In this document: in pieces, positions 1-7,169 of the stretch
How the letters are laid out: each line of letters starts with the position of its first letter
Numbering within the stretch: position 1 is the stretch's first letter
From: an uncultured Acetobacteraceae bacterium
GTDB taxonomy: Bacteria > Pseudomonadota > Alphaproteobacteria > Acetobacterales > Acetobacteraceae
Direction: 5' to 3'
NCBI GenBank assembly: GCA_937874445.1
Contig: CALNAL010000329.1
Location: 1-17,783, forward strand
DNA: 17,783 nt
Made by a program: the position numbers and the translations under genes
The notes under the pieces: model-generated
Seen by the model: the letters and a program-made list of their open reading frames with translations, nothing else
Told to the model about the DNA's origin: nothing
Database searches by the model: none

Positions 1-123
1 GCGCATACCCGCGCCCATAACGTTCCGTATTCGTAACATATAGCCGCACGCTTCCTCGTCTCTGGTCAGCGCGGCCGCGGGCTGCCATGCTGGCCCCGTT
101 TCCCTGTCAGGCGAATTCGCGTC

Positions 124-780
124 ATGCAAACAGTTCTTCTGGGTCTCGAATACGTGCCGGCGATCGTGTTCGGCCTGCTGCCGATCATGAACCCGCTGAG
201 CACCATCCCGCTGTTCCTGGGGCTGACGGCCAACATGACGAGGCCGGACGCCCATCGCCAGGCCCGCCGGGCCTGCCTTTATGCCTTTTTCATTCTGGTT
301 GCCTTCCTGCTTCTCGGCAACGGCATCATCGCGCTGTTCGGCATCTCCATGCCCGGCATCCGGGTGGCGGGCGGGCTGATCATCCTCGTCCTGTCCTTCC
401 GCATGCTGTTCTTCGGAGAAAGCGAGACCACGGCGTTGAATCTGCAGCCGGGCGAGGTCCAGGCCGCCAATCTCGATTTCTCGTTCTCGCCGCTGGCCAT
501 GCCGAGCCTTGCCGGCCCCGGATCGATCGCCGTGGTCATGAGCTACGGCTCCCAGATTCCCCCCGAACACGAGGTGGTGGGCCATATCGTGGTGGTGGTG
601 GGCATCGCCCTCACCACCGCGATTTCCTACGTGGCGCTGCTGTGGTCCACGTGGTTCGCGAAATTCTTCGGCCGGCACGGACTGCTGGCGATCACCAAGA
701 TCATGGGGTTCCTGCTGGCCTGCATCGCCGTGCAGTTCATCGCCTCGGGCGTGCGGGAATTCATCGTCTCCCTCGCCTGA
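124..780 (+). CDS. MarC family integral membrane protein
   Basis: The 218-residue product is almost entirely hydrophobic, with about six membrane segments. It opens with the MarC/UPF0056-type first helix containing PIMNPLSTIPLFLGLT (around residues 20-35), the family's strongest signature. A second conserved stretch, GIRVAGGLIILVLSF, lies near residues 79-93, and PLAMPSLAGPGSIAVVM near residues 122-138 matches the mirrored Pro/Gly-rich motif of the second half. Length fits the family (about 200-220 residues). The ATG at 124 is chosen because it begins just before the first helix; the Shine-Dalgarno sequence is weak. MarC proteins sit in the inner membrane. Their transported substrate is not established, and the old link to multiple antibiotic resistance has not held up. 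It stands alone: the next gene starts 123 bp downstream with its own ribosome site. The family call is confident; the function is unknown. Confidence 0.9.
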   Translation: MQTVLLGLEYVPAIVFGLLPIMNPLSTIPLFLGLTANMTRPDAHRQARRACLYAFFILVAFLLLGNGIIALFGISMPGIRVAGGLIILVLSFRMLFFGESETTALNLQPGEVQAANLDFSFSPLAMPSLAGPGSIAVVMSYGSQIPPEHEVVGHIVVVVGIALTTAISYVALLWSTWFAKFFGRHGLLAITKIMGFLLACIAVQFIASGVREFIVSLA

Positions 781-807
781 GGAAAAGGTCTTCCGGTTGC
801 CGGCCTC

Positions 808-850
808 GATGCGATTCCGCGATCAATCGTACGAATCATGCGATCAATGT
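808..850. promoter_or_regulatory. Candidate operator upstream of the PrpF-like gene: 9-bp direct repeats 21 bp apart
   Basis: The nonamer GCGATCAAT occurs at 819-827 and again at 840-848, exactly 21 bp apart (two helical turns); a partial GCGAT lies at 811-815. The repeats sit 55-85 bp upstream of the PrpF-like start codon. Repeats phased by two turns on one DNA face are typical of activator or repressor sites. One of the two neighbouring LysR proteins is a plausible binder, but this is inference from spacing only. Confidence 0.35.
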
Positions 851-903
851 GCGTGCGTCTCCTGCCCTAGAGTCCTCCCGTTCGTCCCGTGGAGGAAATG
901 CAC

Positions 904-1986
904 ATGCGGTGGGCCGCGATCCCCTTTCTGCTGATTCGTGGTGGAACCTCCCGGGCCCCCTACTTCCTGCGCCGCGACCTGCCGAAGGATCGTGCCACCC
1001 TCTCGGAAGCGCTGCTCGACGTCATCGGCGCCGGCACGCCGGGCAACATCGACGGACTGGGCGGCGGCAGCGCGGTCACCTGCAAGGTGGCCATCCTCTC
1101 GCCCTCCGAGGAACCCGACACCGATGTGGACTACCTCTTCGCCCAGGTCGTTTCGAGCGAGCGGCGCGTCGATTTTGCGCCCACCTGCGGCAACATCCTG
1201 GCGGGAGTCGGGCCGGCCGCCATCGAGCTGGGCCTGGTCGAGCGCCGCGCCGGGAGCACGCCGGTGCGGATTCGCGCCGTCAACACCGGGGCGCGGATCG
1301 AGGCCGAGGTGCCGACGCTGGACGAGGGCGTGGAGTATGCTCCCCCCGGAGCGGTCGTCCCCGGAGCGGCCGGCGTGCCGGTCATCCGCCTCAGCTTCTC
1401 CGACGTGGTCGGTTCCAAGACCGGCCGGCTGTTGCCCACCGGCCATCCGATCGACGAGATCGATGGCGTCGAGGTTTCCTGCGTCGATGCCGCCATGCCG
1501 ATGGTGGTCGCGCGCGCGGCCGATCTCGGCATCACCGGATGCGAGAGCAAGGCCGAGCTGGATGCGCAGCGTCCCTTCTTCGCCCGGCTGGAAGCCATCC
1601 GCCTCGAGGCCGGCCGCCGCATGGGGCTCGGTGATGTCGCCCACAGCGTGATTCCCAAGTTTGCCGTGCTGGCCCCGCCGCATGCGGACGGCACCGTCAC
1701 CTCCCGCTACTTCATGCCGTGGGACTGCCATCCGAGCTATGCGGTCACCGGCGGCATCTGCCTCACGGCCTGCCTGCTCGCCCCGGGGACCGTTGCGCGG
1801 ACGATCCTACCCCAGCCGGCCGGACCGAAGACGACGATCCGCATCGAGCATCCTTCCGGCACGCTCGATGTGGTGGCGGAGTTCGCCATCCACGACGGGG
1901 CTCTCGATCTGCGCCGTGCCGGCGTGCTGCGGACCGCGCGCAAGCTGGCGGCGGGGGAAGTGTTCGTCCCCGCCAGACTCGGCTAG
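904..1986 (+). CDS. PrpF / 4-oxalomesaconate tautomerase (GalD)-like isomerase
   Basis: The product (360 residues) has the opening IPFLLIRGGTSRAPYFL, then GNIDGLGGGSAVTCKVAIL near residue 48, as in the PrpF/GalD family of diaminopimelate-epimerase-fold isomerases. Candidate catalytic residues are Lys61 (in TCKVAIL) and Cys95 (in PTCGN), matching the family's Lys and Cys; Cys193 (in VSCVDAAMP) lies at the mirrored second-domain position. Members shift or isomerise double bonds in tricarboxylates such as 2-methylaconitate, aconitate and 4-oxalomesaconate; they need no cofactor and act in the cytosol. A GTG at 889 and an ATG at 898 are also in frame, but GGAGGA at 891-896 places the ribosome 7 nt before ATG 904, so 904 is chosen. 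No acnD or gallate/protocatechuate genes adjoin it. It may belong with the dicarboxylate cluster to its right, from which it is transcribed convergently. The last 180 bp overlap the opposing LysR gene. Confidence 0.85.
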   Translation: MRWAAIPFLLIRGGTSRAPYFLRRDLPKDRATLSEALLDVIGAGTPGNIDGLGGGSAVTCKVAILSPSEEPDTDVDYLFAQVVSSERRVDFAPTCGNILAGVGPAAIELGLVERRAGSTPVRIRAVNTGARIEAEVPTLDEGVEYAPPGAVVPGAAGVPVIRLSFSDVVGSKTGRLLPTGHPIDEIDGVEVSCVDAAMPMVVARAADLGITGCESKAELDAQRPFFARLEAIRLEAGRRMGLGDVAHSVIPKFAVLAPPHADGTVTSRYFMPWDCHPSYAVTGGICLTACLLAPGTVARTILPQPAGPKTTIRIEHPSGTLDVVAEFAIHDGALDLRRAGVLRTARKLAAGEVFVPARLG

Positions 1987-2877
1987 CCGGCCCTTGTCCA
2001 CGAGCATGTCGCGCAGGCGCTGGGCGATCGGCGAGAGTTGCCCGCCACGGCGCGTGACGAGGCCGATCGTGCGCGCGACCTCCGGCGCTTCCAGCGCGAC
2101 GACGGCGAGTTCGGTCCGCCCATGCCCCGTGATCGCCAGTCGCGGCAGCACCGCGAGCCCCACCCCCTGTTCCACCAGCTCCAGCGCCGTCGCCGCCCGG
2201 TCCACTTCGTAGAACCAGGTGAGCCGCACCCCGGAATTCGCCAGCGCGGACTGGAGCAGCATGCGATTGCCGCTGGTGCGGCTGAGTCCGATCAGCGGCA
2301 CGCGGGAAAGCTCCGCCCAGGCCAGGCGGGCCCGCTGCGCCAGGTCGTGGTCATGCCGGCACGCGGCCACGAACGGATCGCTGGCCAGAGGGAGGAACTC
2401 GAGGTCGTCGCGCCGCGCGCTGAGGAAGCCGATGCCGAACTCGGCCTCGCCGGAGGCGACACTGTCGAGCGCGCGTGTCGCCGAAAGATCCAGGATGCGC
2501 AGACGGATGCGCGGATAGCACGCATGGAACCGCCGCATGGCATCGGGCAGGAAGCCGGGGACCGCGGAGGGAACGCAGGCGATCGTCACCCGGCCACTCT
2601 GCTGCGCTCCCACGCCGGAGATCGACAGCAGCTGATTCTCGAAATCGGCGATCAACCGTCGCGCCAACGGCTCGACCTCCCGCCCGAAGCAGGTCAGAAA
2701 GACGCGACGGGGGGAGCGCTCGAACAGCTCTCCCCCCAGCGCCAGCTCGAGCTGGCGGATGCGTCGCGACACCGCCGGCTCGGAAAGGTGCAGAACCTCG
2801 GACGCCCGACGGAAGCTCCCCAGCTCGGAAATCGCGATCAGGGAACGCAGGTCGAGAAGTTCAAAGTTCAGGTTCAT
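1807..2877 (-). CDS. LysR-family transcriptional regulator with extended C-terminus
   Basis: This is a DNA-binding regulator. Residues about 7-66 form the LysR winged helix-turn-helix (LRSLIAISELGSFRRASEVL, then SEPAVSRRIRQLELALGGEL), followed by an effector-binding domain to about residue 300. The open frame gives 356 residues, some 50 more than usual. Residues from about 298 lie antisense to the PrpF-like gene and have the Arg/Gly/His-rich look of antisense coding. A TAG in another frame lies right at the prpF end (CTAG, 1983-1986), so a single-base slip may have removed the natural stop. It starts 40 bp after the second MmgE/PrpD gene and is probably the last gene of that operon, hence likely its regulator or autoregulated. 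The HTH is intact, so it should still bind DNA. Confidence 0.88.
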   Translation of the reverse strand: MNLNFELLDLRSLIAISELGSFRRASEVLHLSEPAVSRRIRQLELALGGELFERSPRRVFLTCFGREVEPLARRLIADFENQLLSISGVGAQQSGRVTIACVPSAVPGFLPDAMRRFHACYPRIRLRILDLSATRALDSVASGEAEFGIGFLSARRDDLEFLPLASDPFVAACRHDHDLAQRARLAWAELSRVPLIGLSRTSGNRMLLQSALANSGVRLTWFYEVDRAATALELVEQGVGLAVLPRLAITGHGRTELAVVALEAPEVARTIGLVTRRGGQLSPIAQRLRDMLVDKGRLAESGGDEHFPRRQLARGPQHAGTAQIESPVVDGELRHHIERAGRMLDADRRLRSGRLG

Positions 2878-2917
2878 GGTGGTGGATCCCGTGGGCGGCC
2901 TCCTCCACGCCGTCAGT

Positions 2918-4282
2918 TCAGAGAACCAGAAGCGACGTCAGCCGGGTCATGTCGGGCAGGTTTTCCAGATCGTAGACGGTCTCGATGATCCGGTTCATCT
3001 GCGGCTCCTTCATGACCTGCCCGGCGAGGCTGCGGAACTTCAAGGTCAGGTCGTCGCGGGTCAGGGGATTGTCGGGGCTGCCCTTGCCGTTCCAGACCAC
3101 CCGGCTCAGCCTGCGGCCGTCGCGCGTCGTCACGTTGACCTCGCAGCCCCAGTTGGCAGGGTATTGCGCCGTATATTTCTCGGAGGTCTGAACGTCGATC
3201 CTCCGGCACAGGTCGATGATCTTCGGGTCCACCAGGCGCTCGTCGCTGAACTGGCAGATGCCTGCCGCGTCATCCAGCAGGGCCACCGCGATGCCATAGG
3301 GAATGGAGAACGTCGCCTCGAAGCGATTCTTCGGAATCTGGAACGTGCCGCACTGCTTGACGCCGATCTCGTAGGTGAGAACCTCGATCTTCTCGATGTC
3401 CTCGGCCTTGAGGGCCTCCTCCTTCTTGAGGGCGAAGATGGCGTCGATGGACAGGTGCATGCTGCGGCAGCAGGCATACGGCTTGCGTCCGACACGCAGC
3501 ATGTCCCAGTGCGTCCCGAGATTTTCCACGACACGATCGACGTCGTAGGCATCGGAGGTGGCGCGGAAGAAACCTCCGTCCTTCGCCTCGAGGATGGCGC
3601 CCGGTCCGGTCAGCCCCCCTCCCGCCAGGATCGCCGAGACCACTCCTGCCTCGGCCGCGTGTCCTCCATGGAATTTTTTGTTCCCCGCCCCGTCCTCCAT
3701 GAAGGCCCACAATCCACTGGACTGGGTGCCTGCGAGGCCGAGGGCGCTGACGGTGTGTGCAGCATCCAGCCCCAGGATCTTGCTGGCGGCGGCGGCGGCG
3801 CCGAACACCCCGCAGGAGGAAGTCGCGTGCCATCCCCTCAGGCGATGCGAGGCGGTGCCAACGGAAATGGCCACGCGCAGCCCGACCTCGTACCCCGCGG
3901 CCACCGCCAGCAGGAGCTGCCGGCCCGAGATATGGTGCGCCTCACCCAGCGCCATCACCGCCGGAACCACGACGACTCCCATGTGGCACTTGCCCTGGGG
4001 ATGGAAGTCGTCCATCTCGAGGGCGTGCGCAGCGGTGCCGTTGATGAGCGCCGCCGTCAGCACCGAGGCGCGTTCCTGGCGCCCCCAGAGCGTGCAGTCG
4101 GACTGGCGATCATACCCTTTCAGGGCCTTCGTGATTCCATCGACATCCGGCAGGGTCACCGCGGGAATGGCCCCGGCCAGCGTGTCGATGATGTTCTCCT
4201 TGGCCTTCTCGACGACAGCGGCCGGAAGCTGTTCGTAGCGCAGCGCCGAGAAGTACTCCGCCAACTCTGCTGTCAAAGTCAT
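2918..4282 (-). CDS. MmgE/PrpD family protein, copy 2 (variant active site)
   Basis: The product (454 residues, normal for the family) has the helical MmgE/PrpD N-terminal domain and the smaller C-terminal lid domain. Family members dehydrate 2-methylcitrate, decarboxylate cis-aconitate or epimerise iminodisuccinate, all on di- or tricarboxylates in the cytosol. Visible site residues: HALEMDDFHP (Asp91, Asp92, Phe93, His94), His100 (CHMG), His152 (GWHATSS) and Lys202/203 (NKKFHGGHAAEAG). Aligned by eye with mammalian cis-aconitate decarboxylase, the active-site Thr is Phe here, so the reaction probably differs from that of the neighbouring copy. Start ATG 4282 has GAGGAG six nt upstream; earlier in-frame codons lie inside the preceding gene. 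It begins 13 bp after the first copy's stop, indicating translational coupling in one operon. The family is certain; the substrate is unknown. Confidence 0.88.
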   Translation of the reverse strand: MTLTAELAEYFSALRYEQLPAAVVEKAKENIIDTLAGAIPAVTLPDVDGITKALKGYDRQSDCTLWGRQERASVLTAALINGTAAHALEMDDFHPQGKCHMGVVVVPAVMALGEAHHISGRQLLLAVAAGYEVGLRVAISVGTASHRLRGWHATSSCGVFGAAAAASKILGLDAAHTVSALGLAGTQSSGLWAFMEDGAGNKKFHGGHAAEAGVVSAILAGGGLTGPGAILEAKDGGFFRATSDAYDVDRVVENLGTHWDMLRVGRKPYACCRSMHLSIDAIFALKKEEALKAEDIEKIEVLTYEIGVKQCGTFQIPKNRFEATFSIPYGIAVALLDDAAGICQFSDERLVDPKIIDLCRRIDVQTSEKYTAQYPANWGCEVNVTTRDGRRLSRVVWNGKGSPDNPLTRDDLTLKFRSLAGQVMKEPQMNRIIETVYDLENLPDMTRLTSLLVL

Positions 4283-4295
4283 GATATTCTCCTCG

Positions 4296-5705
4296 TCAGG
4301 CGCGAATGGGTGCCGTCGGCGGTTCCTCGCCGGAGGGCATGAGATGCAGGATCGTTGCGATGTCCGGGGAATTCTCGAGGTCGCGCAGAGCATGCAGCAT
4401 CGCCTCGCCCCGGGCCGGCTGCATGTCGACGGCGATGTTGTCGCGGAACTTCTCCACGATCTCCTCCGCCCCGATGGGATTCTGCGGGGCCCCCCGCTCG
4501 TAGTCCTGGGACTTCTGCAGAACCGTCCCATCCTTCAAGGTGATCTTGATCCAGCCCGGGAAGTGCCCCGCGCCCTTGCGCGTCTCGTCCTCGATGCAGG
4601 TGACCTTGCCGAGCAGGTCCTGCAGGGCGGGATCGCGGAGCTGGTGGAGGTCGATTTCCGCCGGACCGAGGCGCCCCTTCAGGAGGGAAACCGCCACGAT
4701 GTACGGCAGGCTGAACATCATGCCGTATTCCGTCGTGGGGGTCCGTTTGGCCTCTTCCGGCACGCAGACGATGCGGTAGCAGCGCCCCTCGATCCGGCAC
4801 TCGACGCGGGCCACGTCGGCGAGAGCGAACGGGTGCTCCTTTCTGAGCGCGAAGATGCAATCGCTGAAGGAATGAATCATGTGGCAGCAGGGATAGCGCT
4901 TGACGGCGATCTCTCGCGTCCGCCAGCCGCGGGCGAGATCACCAAAGGCCTCATCGAGAAATGCCGCGGTGCCAATGTGAGAGGCGTACAGGCCATAGTC
5001 GCCCTCGAAGACCTCGCGCGGCCCCGTCAGCCCTCCCTGCGCCATGGCCAGGGCATAGAGCGCGGCATGACAGCCCCATCCCGGATGAATCTTCTTCACC
5101 GAGGAACCGTCGTGGAGGAACTGCTGCAGCGCCGCCGCCTGACTGCCGCAGATGCCCAGGGCGTCGACCAGGACGCCCTTGGAGAGGCCCATCAGTCGCG
5201 CGGCGACACAGGCGGCGGCGAAAGGGGCGACCACGCCAGAGCCGTGGAAGCCGCGGTCATGAAAGCCGCCATGCGCGGCCAGCCCCAGGCGGATGGCGAC
5301 TTCGTAGCCGACGAGGGCGGCGACCAGGACATCCTTCCCGGAAGCTCCGACGGCCTCTCCCACGGTGAAAGCCGTCGCCACCACGCTGGCACTCGGGTGG
5401 ACGATGCCGGCGACGTGGGTGTCGTCGTAGTCCATCCCGTGGATAAGAGAAGAATTGGCGAGCACGGCCCCGGCCGCGCTGCTCCCCTCGCTTGTTCCCC
5501 ACAGGGTGGCGACGGGGGCGCTGCGCTGTTGCAGCACGGCCGCCCGGACCGCGCGCGCATGCGGCAGATGGCAGGCCGCCACCGCCACGCCGAAGGCGTC
5601 CACCATCATCAGTTTCGCGTGTTCCCTGACCTCCTCAGGAACATCCGCAAGCGTCAGGCTGGAGGTGAAGTCGGCAAGTCTTTCAGAGAGCGATTGCGGA
5701 ACCAA
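4296..5705 (-). CDS. MmgE/PrpD family protein, copy 1 (canonical active-site set)
   Basis: The product (469 residues) is full-length MmgE/PrpD. It carries the whole polar set known from cis-aconitate decarboxylase: GMDYDDTHVAGIVHPS gives Asp92, Thr96 and His103; His154 is in GFHGSGV; Lys204/205 is in SVKKIHPGWG. That spacing is nearly identical to the mammalian enzyme (Asp93, Thr97, His103, His159, Lys207), pointing to a dicarboxylate or tricarboxylate lyase, dehydratase or epimerase. Iminodisuccinate epimerase, which has this fold, is an equally good model. The start is TTG 5705: GGAAGGAA lies about eight nt upstream and no ATG is available before the conserved N-terminus, so translation may be modest. 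It lies 27 bp after the DcuC gene and 13 bp before copy 2. The two copies are clearly diverged paralogs, so a two-step or heteromeric role is more likely than a recent duplication. Confidence 0.88.
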   Translation of the reverse strand: MVPQSLSERLADFTSSLTLADVPEEVREHAKLMMVDAFGVAVAACHLPHARAVRAAVLQQRSAPVATLWGTSEGSSAAGAVLANSSLIHGMDYDDTHVAGIVHPSASVVATAFTVGEAVGASGKDVLVAALVGYEVAIRLGLAAHGGFHDRGFHGSGVVAPFAAACVAARLMGLSKGVLVDALGICGSQAAALQQFLHDGSSVKKIHPGWGCHAALYALAMAQGGLTGPREVFEGDYGLYASHIGTAAFLDEAFGDLARGWRTREIAVKRYPCCHMIHSFSDCIFALRKEHPFALADVARVECRIEGRCYRIVCVPEEAKRTPTTEYGMMFSLPYIVAVSLLKGRLGPAEIDLHQLRDPALQDLLGKVTCIEDETRKGAGHFPGWIKITLKDGTVLQKSQDYERGAPQNPIGAEEIVEKFRDNIAVDMQPARGEAMLHALRDLENSPDIATILHLMPSGEEPPTAPIRA

Positions 5706-5732
5706 TGGTGCAATTCCTTCCGGACGATCCGG

Positions 5733-7106
5733 TCAGCGAACGAAAATCGCGAAATCCAGGGCGATGTTCAGGATGGCGGCCACCAGCATCGGGATGGCCG
5801 TCCGCTGCACGACCTTGAAGGTCGACACATCGGTCATGCCTGCGATCGCGATGATCGGCGGTGCGATGGGGCAGACCACACGCCCGAAGCTCGTCATGAT
5901 CTGCATCGGCAGCAGCAGCGTTACCGTGTCGACGTTCATGAACTGGGCCACGCGCGGCACGATGGGGGCAAACGAGAAGAAAGTTGCGTTGCCGGAGCCC
6001 ATCAGGAAGGCGGACAGCGCCATCAGCAGGCTCATGATGATGATCATCGCATGGATGCTGAGGCCGACGGACTGCGCCCCGGCGATCAGGGTGTCCACCA
6101 TGCCGATCTTGGTCAATCCGGCAGCGAAAGTCTCGCCGGCGACGATGAGGGACACGACGTTGACAAACGACTTCCCCATGCCATTGAAGAATTTCATGAG
6201 GCTCTCGGCGACCGCCCTGCCGTCGCGCAGCCGGCAGTACTCGAAGCAGAGCGCGATGAAAGTGCTCAGCACCATTGCCGTCGAGACATCGATGCGGAAC
6301 GAGGACGAAACCAGCGGGCTGAAGCCCAGGATGAGAACGATCGGGAACACCGGGAGCAGGGCATAGACCATCGGCGGGCGGGAGGTGTCGCCCTCCTGCT
6401 CGATCGCTTTCATGCTGACATCCGGGACGAAGTGGTCCCTCTTGTCGAACCAGCGCTGGACAAAGAAATGCGTGATCGCCACCGCGGCAATGATGGGAAG
6501 CGCGATCGGGATCTGATACTTCACGAAATACGTGGCTGCATCGATATTGCAGATCTGGGCAGCAAAGTTTTCGGCCTGAGACCCCGGACCCAGGTCGATG
6601 AACTGGCAGCAGCCGATCACCCCCAGCGCCGACAGCTTGCTCACGCCCAGCCGGATGAGAACCGGATACATCGTGACCATGAGCAGCAGCGCAAGACCGG
6701 TGTGGCTGGGGATGAAAAGCACCAGCACCTGGGTGACCAGGAACGCCGCAACAAGCAGAACGGAAGGGGAGTGGAGCTTCTTGAGGGGGCTGCCGACCGC
6801 GGCAAAAAGCGCCTTGCTGGCACCGACATATTCCATGTAGGCACCGAAACCGGCGATCGCCATGATGTCCATGCCGGAACTACCGGCACGGTTGTGCAGA
6901 AGGTCGCTGATGATCTTGAACAGGTCGAGCCAGGCTGACCCGGTCGAGCGCTTGTCCGGGAGCACGGGGCCGATGTGGGCAAGAACCGCGATCATCAGCA
7001 TCATCATTCCGGCGAGGAAGAGAACGGCCTGGGGACGCCATTTCTTGACGATCATGGAGTAGACCAGCCACGCGATGATCACCAGGGATACGACAACACT
7101 GAACAT
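5733..7106 (-). CDS. dcuC: DcuC-family C4-dicarboxylate transporter
   Basis: This is an inner-membrane carrier of 457 residues, the normal DcuC length, with about eleven or twelve hydrophobic segments spread over the whole chain. Landmarks are the start MFSVVVSLVIIAWLVYSMIV, the loop FGAYMEYVGAS near residue 107, SHTGLALLLMVTMYPVLIRLG near residue 153, the conserved QFIDLGPGSQAENFAAQ near 188, and the C-terminal MGSGNATFFSFAPIVPRVA near 370. DcuC proteins move fumarate, malate, succinate and related C4-dicarboxylates. In this setting the cargo is likely the substrate of the MmgE/PrpD enzymes. The start ATG 7106 is preceded by GGAGGA about four nt upstream. It lies between the C-S lyase gene (63 bp upstream) and the first MmgE/PrpD gene (27 bp downstream). 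DcuC is best known in anaerobic export or exchange, so direction is not fixed by sequence. Confidence 0.88.
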   Translation of the reverse strand: MFSVVVSLVIIAWLVYSMIVKKWRPQAVLFLAGMMMLMIAVLAHIGPVLPDKRSTGSAWLDLFKIISDLLHNRAGSSGMDIMAIAGFGAYMEYVGASKALFAAVGSPLKKLHSPSVLLVAAFLVTQVLVLFIPSHTGLALLLMVTMYPVLIRLGVSKLSALGVIGCCQFIDLGPGSQAENFAAQICNIDAATYFVKYQIPIALPIIAAVAITHFFVQRWFDKRDHFVPDVSMKAIEQEGDTSRPPMVYALLPVFPIVLILGFSPLVSSSFRIDVSTAMVLSTFIALCFEYCRLRDGRAVAESLMKFFNGMGKSFVNVVSLIVAGETFAAGLTKIGMVDTLIAGAQSVGLSIHAMIIIMSLLMALSAFLMGSGNATFFSFAPIVPRVAQFMNVDTVTLLLPMQIMTSFGRVVCPIAPPIIAIAGMTDVSTFKVVQRTAIPMLVAAILNIALDFAIFVR

Positions 7107-7169
7107 GGCTTCCTCCGGCCGTTCTATACCTGCGGCGGTGTGCTATTTTGTTGTTTCGAATTCGGTTCG

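Noticed and set aside
87..1634. A 515-codon plus-strand frame spanning the MarC and PrpF-like genes
   Set aside because: It is out of frame with both genes, crosses their intergenic region and encodes an Arg/Gly/His-rich stretch without family features.
4281..6938. An 885-codon open frame on the plus strand opposite MmgE/PrpD copy 1 and DcuC
   Set aside because: It is antisense to two clear genes; the Asp/His/Arg/Gly-rich composition with no domain is typical of antisense translation.
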